Positions 1-8,759 of a stretch of DNA of 64,000 nt are shown here, piece by piece. The stretch is from Mucilaginibacter ginsenosidivorax (GTDB taxonomy: Bacteria > Bacteroidota > Bacteroidia > Sphingobacteriales > Sphingobacteriaceae), in the NCBI RefSeq assembly GCF_007971525.1, contig NZ_CP042437.1, positions 4,216,001 through 4,280,000 of the forward strand, in the 5' to 3' direction. The notes beneath the pieces were generated by a model. That model was not told the origin of the DNA and made no database searches. It saw only the letters and a list, made by a program, of their open reading frames with translations. Made by a program: the position numbers and the translations under genes. Position 1 is the stretch's first letter, and each line of letters starts with the position of its first letter.

Positions 1-3000
1 ACGGGGGGATCAGTATTTTTAGCTACTCCAAAAACAAATTCAACAACTATATACACGACGATGTAGACAATACCAGCCTTACCGGTAACTCGGTTGATGT
101 GATCACTAAAGATAACCTTGGCAACATGTGGGTAGGGGTATTTGGCGGCGGCGTTAATATGTTTAAAAGGAGCACAGCCCGCTTTTCGCATTTTAAACAT
201 ACCTCGTCGCCCAAAAGCTTATCAAATGATTTTGTGCTGTGTTTAACGGAAGACAGCAACCAAAATATCTGGATTGGCACTGATGGGGGAGGCCTCAACT
301 TGTTGGACCGGAAGGCCGGGGTGTTCACCTCGTATCAATACAAAAAAAATGATGATACCAGTATTGGAGGCAACTATGTACTGGATGTAAAACAGGATGC
401 CCATAAAAACCTGTGGATAGCCACCTGGACCGAGGGCTTGAGCGTGATGGACCCTGTCACCAAAAAATTCCGGCGATATAAGCATAACCCGGCCGATTCT
501 ACAAGTTTGGGCGGTAATGATGTATATGCGCTAACCATTGATCAGGATAATAAAATATGGGCGGGCACCTTTGGTGGGGGCGTAAGTGTATATCAACCGG
601 CAACCAACAGTTTTATCACCTATAAAAATAACCCCAAAGATATACACAGTTTGAGCAGCGATATAGTCAACTCCATTTTTTGCGATAGAGAAGGCCGTAT
701 TTGGGTAGGTACTAACGATGCCGGGCTAAACCTTTATAATAAAAAAACAAACTCCTTTACCCGTTTTAAACACCAAAAGGGTAAAAACAGCATCAGCAAC
801 AATACGGTGGTTGATATTTTTGAAGACCATACCGGCAAGTTATGGTTATGCACATTCGGTGGGCTGGACGTATTTGAGCCTAAAACCGGCATTTTTAAAA
901 CTTTTACGGCAAAAGAGGGCATGCCAACAGCCTTCACCTACGCTACCCGCGAGGACAACAGGAACGATTTGTGGATTACCACCAGCAAGGGATTAATGCT
1001 GTATGATCCGGTAAAAAAAACATTCAGGAATTTTTCTGTTGAAGATGGTTTGCAAAGCGATGTGTTTAAACCACACTCGGCATTGAAGGATTACGAGGGC
1101 AATATTTATTTTGGCGGCTTAAACGGCTTTAACCGCTTTAATCCCGAAATGCTGAAAGTAGCACAGCATGAGTCGCCTTTAAGGCTTACTGATTTTGAAT
1201 TATTCAATAAGTCGGTGCCGGTTAGCAGGGGCGTAAATGATCCGTCGCCGTTAAAACAGGAAATTTCCGAAACCAAATCCATCACCCTGAATTATGATCA
1301 ATCTATCATTTCTTTCGAATTTGTTTCGTTAAGTTTTGCTTCAACTGATAAACAGGACTATGCCTACATTTTAGAAAATTTTGATGAGGCCTGGAACGAT
1401 GTAGGGAGCAAAAACACAGCTGTTTATACCAATGTGCCGCCAGGTAATTATGTGTTTAGGGTTAAGTGCCGCAACAATTCAGGCGGATGGTCGTCAAAAC
1501 CTTTAAGTGTTGAAGTTATCATTGTTCCGCCATTTTGGGATACCTGGTGGTTTAAAATATTGATTGCTTTGCTCATTTGCGGTTTAACCTGGGCCTTGTA
1601 CCGCTACCGGTTAAATAGTATCATTAAACAAAAGCAAAAACTGGAACACGAGGTTAAAGAGCGTACCGCCGAAGTACTACAGCAATCAGAGGAGTTAAAA
1701 GCACAGTCTGAAAACCTGCAGGCTTTAAATGAAGAATTACAGGTACAATCGGAAGAGCTGATGGACCAGCGGCAGCAGGAACAACTGGCCCGGCAGGAGG
1801 CCGACCGTGCCAACCAGGCCAAAAGCGTTTTCCTGGCCACTATGAGCCATGAAATCCGTACACCGATGAACGGGGTGATAGGTATGGCATCGCTGCTGAT
1901 GGAAACCGAACTGAACGACGAACAAAGGGAGTTTACAGAAACCATTGTAACCTGCGGCGATAACTTAATTAACGTGATTAACGATATCCTCGATTTCTCG
2001 AAAATAGAATCGGGCAGTATGGAACTGGAGCAGGATGATTTTGACCTGCGGCAAAGCGTAGAAGAAGTGATGGATATTTTTGCCAAACGTACTGCCGAAC
2101 GTAACATTGATTTAATTTACCAGATAGATTACGCTTTGCCTGTACAAATTGTAGGTGACAGCCTGCGCGTTAAACAGGTGTTGATAAACCTGGTAAACAA
2201 TGCCATCAAGTTTACCCCAAAGGGCGAGGTATTTGTAGATATTTTTTTGGTTAACGATTTGGGGAACGATGCGTTGGAGATAGGTTTCAGCGTAAAGGAT
2301 ACCGGTATAGGCATACCCGATCATAAAATTGCGAGCCTGTTCCAGGCATTTTCGCAGGTTGATTCATCAACAACACGCAAATATGGTGGCACAGGTTTAG
2401 GCCTTATCATCAGCGAAAGGCTGGTAACATTAATGGGCGGACAAATTGCCGTATCAAGTATGTATGGGCAAGGCTCGGTGTTTAAATTCAGTATCAAGGC
2501 AAGCCGCAGTAAGGTGCCCTCAAAATACCACCTTTACCCATCAAGCCTGGCCAATGTAGAAGGGAAAAAGGTGCTGTTGGTTGATGATAACGAGACCAAC
2601 CTGCTCATTCTCAAAAATCAGCTGCAGCAATGGAAACTGGCGCCTGTGTTGGCCACATCGGTAAAACAAGCATTAGAGATATTGAAACACCACCAGGCCA
2701 TATCGCTGATAATAACAGATATGCAAATGCCTGATGCCGATGGCGTAAGCCTTGCCAGGGAGGTGAGTCGATTTGAAACCCCGATGCCCGTTATTATGCT
2801 GAGTTCGATAGGCGACGAAACCCGCAAAAAGTTTCCGAAGCTTTTCTCATCCATATTAACCAAACCTGTTAAGCAAAATAATTTATGGAAAAGCATTAAT
2901 GCCGCCCTTACCAACCAGAAAGATGAACCACAGGTTAAAGGCGCACAGCGGTTTTTATTGCAAACCAGCTTTGCCCAGGAACATCCGTTGCAAATATTGG

Positions 3001-3356
3001 TGGCCGAAGACAACCTGATAAACCAAAAGCTGGTGGAGCGGGTATTGTTTAAACTGGGTTATAATATTGATATGGTAAGCAATGGCTACGAAGTATTGGA
3101 AAAAATAACCGAAAAACAGTACGATGTATTGCTGATGGATATCCAGATGCCCGAGCTTGACGGCCTGGAAACAACCAAATTTATTCGTAACCAGGCTATA
3201 AAACAGCCATACATTGCCGCCATGACGGCCAATGCCATGCCCGAAGACAAGGAAGCGTGCTTAAGTATAGGCATGAATGATTACATAGCCAAACCAATGC
3301 GTATTGATGAACTGATTGAGTTGCTGAAGCGGGCCGATAAGGCGGGGGTAGAATAA
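1..3356 (+). CDS. Hybrid two-component sensor histidine kinase with propeller sensor (5' end missing)
   Basis: The frame is open from base 3 with no start codon that fits, so the gene begins upstream of the window. It reads, in order: many two-component-regulator propeller repeats (motifs such as IWIGTDGGGL and IWVGTNDAGL, about nt 1-1150), a Y_Y_Y beta-sandwich (about nt 1250-1520), one membrane segment (FKILIALLICGLTWALY), a coiled coil, HisKA with the phosphoacceptor His in the FLATMSHEIRTPMNG motif (His codon 1848-1850), a HATPase with GTGLGL, and two receiver domains (DDNETN...TDMQMP; AEDNLIN...MDIQMP). In Bacteroidota such proteins sense a periplasmic ligand, often a glycan fragment, and relay phosphate inside one polypeptide. 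Unlike many of them it ends after the second receiver and has no AraC-type DNA-binding domain, so its output must be a separate protein. The ligand cannot be read from the sequence. Confidence 0.93.
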   Translation, partial: GGISIFSYSKNKFNNYIHDDVDNTSLTGNSVDVITKDNLGNMWVGVFGGGVNMFKRSTARFSHFKHTSSPKSLSNDFVLCLTEDSNQNIWIGTDGGGLNLLDRKAGVFTSYQYKKNDDTSIGGNYVLDVKQDAHKNLWIATWTEGLSVMDPVTKKFRRYKHNPADSTSLGGNDVYALTIDQDNKIWAGTFGGGVSVYQPATNSFITYKNNPKDIHSLSSDIVNSIFCDREGRIWVGTNDAGLNLYNKKTNSFTRFKHQKGKNSISNNTVVDIFEDHTGKLWLCTFGGLDVFEPKTGIFKTFTAKEGMPTAFTYATREDNRNDLWITTSKGLMLYDPVKKTFRNFSVEDGLQSDVFKPHSALKDYEGNIYFGGLNGFNRFNPEMLKVAQHESPLRLTDFELFNKSVPVSRGVNDPSPLKQEISETKSITLNYDQSIISFEFVSLSFASTDKQDYAYILENFDEAWNDVGSKNTAVYTNVPPGNYVFRVKCRNNSGGWSSKPLSVEVIIVPPFWDTWWFKILIALLICGLTWALYRYRLNSIIKQKQKLEHEVKERTAEVLQQSEELKAQSENLQALNEELQVQSEELMDQRQQEQLARQEADRANQAKSVFLATMSHEIRTPMNGVIGMASLLMETELNDEQREFTETIVTCGDNLINVINDILDFSKIESGSMELEQDDFDLRQSVEEVMDIFAKRTAERNIDLIYQIDYALPVQIVGDSLRVKQVLINLVNNAIKFTPKGEVFVDIFLVNDLGNDALEIGFSVKDTGIGIPDHKIASLFQAFSQVDSSTTRKYGGTGLGLIISERLVTLMGGQIAVSSMYGQGSVFKFSIKASRSKVPSKYHLYPSSLANVEGKKVLLVDDNETNLLILKNQLQQWKLAPVLATSVKQALEILKHHQAISLIITDMQMPDADGVSLAREVSRFETPMPVIMLSSIGDETRKKFPKLFSSILTKPVKQNNLWKSINAALTNQKDEPQVKGAQRFLLQTSFAQEHPLQILVAEDNLINQKLVERVLFKLGYNIDMVSNGYEVLEKITEKQYDVLLMDIQMPELDGLETTKFIRNQAIKQPYIAAMTANAMPEDKEACLSIGMNDYIAKPMRIDELIELLKRADKAGVE

Positions 3357-3493
3357 GAGTAAAAAAGATTTCCCGCGGTTGTGGGTAATTACAAAAAACT
3401 GTTTCTCGTTACTTTAGCAAGCAATATGCATCTTGGAAAGATGACCGTGAAGACACATTCGCCTGGGGAGAAAAAACTTTCGCCTTTCACCCT

Positions 3494-3841
3494 TCATTTG
3501 TTCCCGCGTTTTTTAGATGCCTTAGCTAACTTATTAAACTCCAAAGCCAATTCCATCCAATGGCTAAACTTTTTGTTGGCGCTAATGTCGTTGCCATCAA
3601 CCCAAACGTAGTCCTTCATTACGCGGCTGCCGTTTATCATCTGGCGGCAATCGCCTTTTTCTAATTCTACAGCTGCCTGGTTTTGGCCAATGCGGAAAAG
3701 CAGGCCGGTATCGCGCACACAAACGCACATTTTATCATCAACCATAAAGCACAACCCCTGGAACATTTTTATCTCGTCAACTTTGGACTGTTCGCTTAAT
3801 GCTTCGCGTACGCGGTTGGTTAATTGTTCGTCGTAAGCCAT
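3494..3841 (-). CDS. TfoX N-terminal-domain protein
   Basis: This 115-residue protein matches the TfoX/Sxy N-terminal domain over nearly its whole length (start MAYDEQLTNRVREAL, then the KMFQGLCFMVDDKM strand pair and a basic C-terminus). In gammaproteobacteria TfoX is a competence regulator, but stand-alone TfoX_N proteins in Bacteroidota have no established role, and no competence gene is nearby. The gene stands alone, convergent with the kinase. Its start codon is preceded, 9 bases away, by a five-unit heptamer array (3851-3885). I am sure of the family and unsure of the function. Confidence 0.8.
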   Translation of the reverse strand: MAYDEQLTNRVREALSEQSKVDEIKMFQGLCFMVDDKMCVCVRDTGLLFRIGQNQAAVELEKGDCRQMINGSRVMKDYVWVDGNDISANKKFSHWMELALEFNKLAKASKKRGNK

Positions 3842-3850
3842 GTGGTGTTA

Positions 3851-3928
3851 AGTTAATAGTACTAAGTCTTGAGTCAAAAGTCAATTTATTCTTTTTTGCT
3901 GAGAGCTTAAGGCTTTCGACTAAAAACT
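3851..3928. repeat. Inverted pair of heptamer arrays before the tfoX-like gene
   Basis: Five exact 7-base units with an AGT core followed by four variable bases (for example AGTTAAT, AGTCAAA) run 3851-3885. After 8 bases a second five-unit array of the opposite sense (NNNN-ACT/GCT, for example TTCGACT, AAAAACT) runs 3894-3928. The first array lies 9 bases upstream of the start codon at 3841. It belongs to the class described in the findings. Confidence 0.75.
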
Positions 3929-3997
3929 ATCGTAATTGCATGATTAATAAAGTAATAGGTATTATTAGATAGTTGTATAAAATTAACGAAAATCAGG

Positions 3998-5227
3998 TTA
4001 CTTTAATTGCGCTAAATCTTTTTTGATGCGGGTTTTCTCGCTTGCGGTTTTTGCAAGCTTTAACGCGGTTTGCAAATGGGCTATGGCCAGTGTGTTATCT
4101 GCATCTTTATACAAATGGCCCAATAACACATGGTATAAGTGGTTATCGTTCAGCTTCAATTTTTCGGCTTCAATAATGGCATCTTGTTTACCGCGGGCCT
4201 TATACAAGGCATAAGTACGGTTGAGCGCCGCCGCCGGCGAATAGGCAATTTGCAGCAGGCGGTTGTATAATTGCAGTATGCTTTCCCATTTATCTATCGT
4301 ATCCTCCTTTACAGTATGCCAGTAGGCAATGGCCGCTTCCAGGTGGTATTTGTTTACCTGGTTGCCTTTAGATGCCAGTTCCAGGTAATGTTTTCCTTTG
4401 TGTATCAGTTCATCAACCCAAAGGCTGGTATCCTGATCGTCATAACGTACCATTTCGCCATGTTCGTCGGTACGCGCGTCAAAACGCGAGGAATGGAAAC
4501 ACATCAGTGCCATCAGGGCGCAAGTTTCGGGCAGGTTGGTCAGCTCATTTTCAATGAGCAGGTAGGTGAGGCGCATGGCCTCTAAACAGAGGTCTTTACG
4601 CAAGGTGGTATCCTGGCTGGTAGAGTAATAGCCTTCGTTAAACAATAAATATAAGGTGGTTAAAACAGCCTGCAGCCTTTTGCTTATTTGCGGTGTTGCC
4701 GGGAATTCAATCTTTACTTTTTCTTCCCGCAGTTTTTCCTTAGCCCTGAACAGGCGCTTATTAATGGTGGCTTTGTTGGATAAAAAAGCATCGGCAATTT
4801 CATCAATCCCAAACCCGCATAGAATTCGTAACGCCAGGCTCACTTGTGCTTCAGCAGGCAACACCGGCTGGCATATGGCAAACATTAGCTGTAGCTGGCT
4901 GTCATTAATGTGTTTGTCCGATAGGTCTATTTCAAACTCAGCATAGTCCGGCTGTCCCGATTGCAGGATGGGGGTAACTTTTTGGTCGAAGATTTTATTG
5001 CGCTTTAAATAGTCTTTGGCCCTGTTGCGGGCTACGGCGTAAAGCCAGGCAACGGGGTTTTCGGGCAGGCCCTTAAGCCCCCAGGTTTCGGCGGCGCTTA
5101 AAAAAGTTTCGCTGGCAATATCTTCGGCAATTTCGGGATGCTCAAAACCAAAGTGCTTGTACAGTACCGATACTATTTTGCGGTACTCGGTACGAAATAA
5201 ATGCGGCAACAGTTCAGTTTTGTTCAT
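3998..5227 (-). CDS. ECF42-type RNA polymerase sigma factor with long C-terminal extension
   Basis: The 409-residue protein has sigma-70 region 2 (about residues 10-75, with AEDIASETFLSAAETW and the DYLKR helix), region 4 (about 115-170, helix-turn-helix with ATINKRLFRAKEKLR), and then about 230 extra residues: a DUF6596-type segment (about 185-285, FNEGYYSTS motif) and TPR-like helices to the end. This architecture is that of the ECF42/SigJ-like group, which is regulated without a classical anti-sigma factor; the C-terminal extension is thought to be needed for activity. The next gene upstream in the same direction is a DGPF/YCII protein, which is the hallmark neighbour of this group. Usual length for the group is about 400 residues. 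Confidence 0.9.
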   Translation of the reverse strand: MNKTELLPHLFRTEYRKIVSVLYKHFGFEHPEIAEDIASETFLSAAETWGLKGLPENPVAWLYAVARNRAKDYLKRNKIFDQKVTPILQSGQPDYAEFEIDLSDKHINDSQLQLMFAICQPVLPAEAQVSLALRILCGFGIDEIADAFLSNKATINKRLFRAKEKLREEKVKIEFPATPQISKRLQAVLTTLYLLFNEGYYSTSQDTTLRKDLCLEAMRLTYLLIENELTNLPETCALMALMCFHSSRFDARTDEHGEMVRYDDQDTSLWVDELIHKGKHYLELASKGNQVNKYHLEAAIAYWHTVKEDTIDKWESILQLYNRLLQIAYSPAAALNRTYALYKARGKQDAIIEAEKLKLNDNHLYHVLLGHLYKDADNTLAIAHLQTALKLAKTASEKTRIKKDLAQLK

Positions 5228-5274
5228 GGTGGTATAAAGCCACCTCCCGGATGCGGGGAGGTGGCAGCATAAAA

Positions 5275-5628
5275 TTACATATTCATGGGCACAACCTGGC
5301 GTACCTCAACATTGCCGCCAACCAGCAAAATAGGGCAACCTTTTGAAATTTCGGTAGCCTCTTCCAATGTATCGCACTTGATCATGGAGTAGCCGCCTAT
5401 TAATTCTTTTATTTCAACATAAGGGCCGTTGGTAACTACGTTGCCAGGCCTTACCACCGATCCGGTGCCGTTATAAAGGCGGTTGCCGTTACTAACCAGT
5501 TTGTCTTGCGCGGCAATGCCGCCCAGCCAATCCATCCACAATTTCATGGTTGCCTGCATTTGCTCTGGCGAGCGTGACTCTGTTGCGTTTTCTTCAACTT
5601 GTCTGAAGATCAATAAAAATTCGTTCAT
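5275..5628 (-). CDS. DGPF/YCII-domain protein, partner of the ECF42 sigma factor
   Basis: The 117-residue protein is a YCII-related (DGPF) domain: N-terminal strand MNEFLLIFR, a KLWMDWLGGIAAQDKL helix, and the motif TNGPYVEIKELIGGY, in which the family's DGPF reads NGPY. It lies 47 bases upstream of the ECF42 sigma gene on the same strand, so the two are probably cotranscribed, DGPF first. In other bacteria ECF42 factors direct transcription of DGPF genes. The biochemical role of DGPF proteins is not settled; the fold resembles small ferredoxin-like enzymes. No anti-sigma gene is present. Confidence 0.88.
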   Translation of the reverse strand: MNEFLLIFRQVEENATESRSPEQMQATMKLWMDWLGGIAAQDKLVSNGNRLYNGTGSVVRPGNVVTNGPYVEIKELIGGYSMIKCDTLEEATEISKGCPILLVGGNVEVRQVVPMNM

Positions 5629-5810
5629 GATGATTTAAATTTTGGTGATTAAAGCTGTAAGACGATCAGGTTTTATGGAATAGGACAGCAGGTGAAAAAT
5701 AATTTATATATTTCAATTAACGGTTCAAGATACGGCAAATTTGCCATCGGAAAATAAATGTAGCATTTTAAAAAATCCGGTATCTAAATAACCGAAAACA
5801 AATCAAGGGC

Positions 5811-6287
5811 ATGTCGTTCGAAGAAATTTATGATACCTATTACAGCAAAATCTTCCGTGTATGCATGGGTTACATGAACGATCATGACCGTGCCCGCGAT
5901 ATTACCCAGGAAACATTTATTACCGTTTGGCAAAAGCTCGATCAGTTCAGGAACGAATCGGCCATAGGCACCTGGATTTTTCGCATCGCATCAAACCATT
6001 GCCTGCGCCAGCTGGAAAAGCAAAACCGGATGCCAATTGGCGAGATGCCGGCCGAATTGGAAGATAAACCGCCACCCGATACCGAAGGCCAGGTGCAACT
6101 GCTGTATAAATGTATAGCCGAACTGCCCGAGATTGACCGCATCATCATTTCATTGGAGCTGGAAGATGTAAAGCAAGCCGAAATAGCCGCTATTACCGGG
6201 CTTTCTGAAACCAACATCAGGGTAAAGGTTTACAGGATTAAAGAAAAACTATCTCAAAAATTTAAAAAGTATGAGCAGCAATATTGA
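5811..6287 (+). CDS. ECF RNA polymerase sigma factor
   Basis: This 158-residue protein has the two-domain layout of a minimal ECF sigma factor: region 2 in residues 1-70 (DHARDITQETF-like segment RDITQETFITVWQKL, then TWIFRIASN) and region 4 in about 100-152 (QAEIAAITGLSETNIRVKVYRIKEKL). It presumably directs a stress or envelope response. Its 3' end overlaps the start of the following membrane-protein gene by 17 bases in another frame, so the two are translationally coupled and that protein is the natural candidate for its regulator. Confidence 0.92.
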   Translation: MSFEEIYDTYYSKIFRVCMGYMNDHDRARDITQETFITVWQKLDQFRNESAIGTWIFRIASNHCLRQLEKQNRMPIGEMPAELEDKPPPDTEGQVQLLYKCIAELPEIDRIIISLELEDVKQAEIAAITGLSETNIRVKVYRIKEKLSQKFKKYEQQY

Positions 6288-6876
6288 TTTAAAAACGCTT
6301 TGGCAGCAACAGCCCGCAGGCGATAAACCCGATATTAAAGCCGTAATAAAAAAGGCCATGGGCATAAAAAATAAAACAAGAAATAAACTGATATGGACCA
6401 ACCTGGTATTGTTTGCAACAGTAATTTTGATAATATACGTAGCGGTCAATTTAGATACCCGGGTACTTACTACTACCATTGGTGTGGTGCTTATTATATT
6501 TGCCATAGTTGCTTTTATGATCGTAAGCAATGGCCTGTATATGGGCCTCTTTAAAAGCCACCCCGAAACGGATGCCTTTACTTACCTGGCCGAATTAATG
6601 TCGATACAAAAAAAGCAGCAGTTCATTCAAACCAGGGTATTAAAATTATATTTCCTGTTTTTAGGAACAGGCTTGTTTTTATATATGATAGAGTTTGAAA
6701 GAAAAATGAGTTTTTTTTGGGCGATAGTATCCAGTGTATGTTCATTGGGGTGGTTAGCCTTTGCCTACTTTTATATAACACCCCGTGAGTTTAAAAGGCA
6801 GCAGGCCGATATAAACGCTACCATAGCAAAATTACAGGCTATAAATAAGCAATTAGATGAACCTGAAGGAGCGTAG
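6271..6876 (+). CDS. Membrane protein coupled to the ECF sigma factor, possible anti-sigma factor
   Basis: No family is recognised with certainty. The 201-residue protein has a soluble N-terminus of about 45 residues (starting MSSNIDLKTLWQQQ), then two pairs of membrane segments (about 46-64 and 73-92; 125-143 and 150-168) and a charged C-terminal helix. The start ATG lies inside the last codons of the sigma gene, overlapping by 17 bases. A short cytoplasmic N-terminus followed by membrane helices and overlap with an ECF gene is the usual setting of an anti-sigma factor, but no zinc-binding HxxxCxxC motif is visible, so that role is an inference. Confidence 0.7.
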   Translation: MSSNIDLKTLWQQQPAGDKPDIKAVIKKAMGIKNKTRNKLIWTNLVLFATVILIIYVAVNLDTRVLTTTIGVVLIIFAIVAFMIVSNGLYMGLFKSHPETDAFTYLAELMSIQKKQQFIQTRVLKLYFLFLGTGLFLYMIEFERKMSFFWAIVSSVCSLGWLAFAYFYITPREFKRQQADINATIAKLQAINKQLDEPEGA

Positions 6877-6953
6877 CAGGCTTATCTCCTTAAATCTATT
6901 ACCACTCTTTTGGCTTTTTGTGCTAATTTTACCGCCGCAAAATATCGCCCGCT

Positions 6954-7940
6954 ATGATCCAGGTTTTCCGGTCTTTTAATCCTTTGAATGTATTGTGGCT
7001 GGTGGTTGTATTGTTCCTTACCCGGCTGGGCTATATGATACAGGTACCCGGTAAACTGGAGTTTGTGTTTGTTGAGCCGTTTGCACGCCTGCTGGTGCCG
7101 GTTGCTTATGAGTACGCACTGTCGCCCGGGCTGAATATTTTTTTTGCAGCAGTGTTGATACTGATACAAGCATTGCTGCTTAACTATTTAATAAATCACT
7201 ATAATTTATTAAGCAAGCCCTCTTTTTTGCCGGCTTTGATGTATGTAACGCTCTCGGGGTTGTTTTCGCCTTTTTTGATATTGAGCGCGCCGCTTATTTG
7301 TAACTTTTTGCTGCTATGGATGTTATTTAAGCTATTTAGCTTATACAAAGGCGATAATGCCAAATCAATATCTTATGATGCAGGCATGATAGTTGCGCTT
7401 GGTTCGCTTATTTACTTCCCGTTTATTTACCTTTTTTTGATCATTTGGATATCACTCATATTATTTAAGCCCTTTAACTGGCGCGAGTGGGTATCGGGCA
7501 TTTTGGGGTATGCCACCATCTTTTTCTTTTTGGCAGTGTTCTACTATCTAAACGATAAGATTGCCGTTTTTTACAATATCTGGTTGCCACTGGGTAAAAA
7601 GTTTCCTGATCACATCAGCATTAACTCCTATAATTACCTGCTGCTGATACCTGTTTTATTAATATTGGTGCTTTGCATTTTTAAATTGCAGCAAAATTTC
7701 TTTAAAAGTTACGTGCAAACCCGTAAATCTTTCCAGCTTTTATTTTTTATTTTTTTGATTGCCGGCTTTTCATTTTACGTGAACGCCTCCTTTCACATAA
7801 ACCATTTTTTGTTGTGCATAGCGCCCGCCGCGGTGTTTTTTGCCTATTATTTTTTGTATGCAACCAAAAAATGGTTTTACGAAAGCCTGTTTTTATTGCT
7901 GTTAATCAGCATTATCTACTTTCAGTTTAACAAATTTTAA
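6954..7940 (+). CDS. DUF6427-like polytopic membrane protein
   Basis: The 328-residue protein is almost entirely hydrophobic with about nine or ten membrane helices. Its N-terminus (MIQVFRSFNPLNVLWL) is typical of the DUF6427 family, found across Bacteroidota and of unknown function. It stands between the sigma/membrane pair and purQ, with 77 and 126 bases of gap, so it is probably transcribed on its own. It uses many UUU and UUA codons, as expected for such a hydrophobic protein. No catalytic motif is visible. Confidence 0.75.
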   Translation: MIQVFRSFNPLNVLWLVVVLFLTRLGYMIQVPGKLEFVFVEPFARLLVPVAYEYALSPGLNIFFAAVLILIQALLLNYLINHYNLLSKPSFLPALMYVTLSGLFSPFLILSAPLICNFLLLWMLFKLFSLYKGDNAKSISYDAGMIVALGSLIYFPFIYLFLIIWISLILFKPFNWREWVSGILGYATIFFFLAVFYYLNDKIAVFYNIWLPLGKKFPDHISINSYNYLLLIPVLLILVLCIFKLQQNFFKSYVQTRKSFQLLFFIFLIAGFSFYVNASFHINHFLLCIAPAAVFFAYYFLYATKKWFYESLFLLLLISIIYFQFNKF

Positions 7941-7948
7941 CTTTTACA

Positions 7949-7981
7949 TTCGTCCAAATTTCAGCGGTTATATTAGTTTTG
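7949..7981 (+). promoter_or_regulatory. Candidate promoter of the purQ run
   Basis: TAGTTTTG at 7974-7981 fits the Bacteroidota -7 box TAnnTTTG. TTCG at 7949-7952, 21 bases upstream, is one base from the -33 box TTTG. Transcription would start about 7988, giving an 80-base leader before purQ. Confidence 0.4.
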
Positions 7982-8066
7982 TAGCGTGAAACTATTATTG
8001 GCTGCTGTTTAAACAAACAACCAGGCGATTGTAGTATCATAAAAACTTACACAAAAAACAAATCAG

Positions 8067-8759
8067 ATGAAATTTGGCGTAGTTATATTCCCCGGTTCTA
8101 ACTGTGATGAAGACATCATATATGTATTAGAAAAAATAATGGGTCAGCAGGTTGTAAGGTTATGGCATAAAGACCATGATTTACAAGGTGTAGACTTTGT
8201 TGTTTTACCCGGCGGTTTCTCCTTTGGCGATTATCTTCGTTCAGGTGCTATCTCCCGTTTTTCGCCAATTATGCAGGAGGTTATCCAGTTTGCTGCAAAA
8301 GGCGGTTACGTAATGGGTATTTGTAACGGTTTCCAGATATTGGCCGAAGCCGGTTTGCTGGATGGCGCTTTACTGCATAACGAAAATCGTAAATTCATTT
8401 GCCGCAACATTTATCTTAAACCACAAACAACCCAATCGTTGCTTACCGTTGGTTTAGAGCAGAACCAGGCATATAAAATTCCTATCGCCCATGGCGAGGG
8501 TAACTTTTTTGCCAGTGCTGATGTGATAAAACGCTTAAATGATAACGACCAGGTAATGTTCCGCTATTGCGATGAGGCAGGTAATATTACAGCTGATGCC
8601 AATCCTAACGGATCGTTGGAAAATATTGCCGGTATCACCAATGCTGCCCGCAACGTATTTGGTTTAATGCCTCACCCTGAACGTGCTGCTGATTCATTAT
8701 TAGCTAACGAAGACGGACTGGCCATTTTTGAATCAATATTATCAGTAGTTAGGGCCTGA
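8067..8759 (+). CDS. purQ: Phosphoribosylformylglycinamidine synthase, glutaminase subunit PurQ
   Basis: The 230-residue protein is the class I glutamine amidotransferase subunit of FGAM synthase, supplying ammonia for the fourth step of purine synthesis in the cytoplasm. The N-terminus MKFGVVIFPGSNCDED is diagnostic. The catalytic triad is visible as Cys86 in VMGICNGFQ and His203/Glu205 in MPHPERA. Length is as usual for stand-alone PurQ, so a separate PurL (and PurS) must be encoded elsewhere. Its stop codon shares one base with the coaX start (TGATG), so the two are translationally coupled. Confidence 0.97.
   Translation: MKFGVVIFPGSNCDEDIIYVLEKIMGQQVVRLWHKDHDLQGVDFVVLPGGFSFGDYLRSGAISRFSPIMQEVIQFAAKGGYVMGICNGFQILAEAGLLDGALLHNENRKFICRNIYLKPQTTQSLLTVGLEQNQAYKIPIAHGEGNFFASADVIKRLNDNDQVMFRYCDEAGNITADANPNGSLENIAGITNAARNVFGLMPHPERAADSLLANEDGLAIFESILSVVRA

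Noticed and set aside
3381..3611. Open frame of 76 codons on the plus strand after the first kinase
   Set aside because: It runs into the antisense of the tfoX-like gene and has no start context or recognisable protein features.
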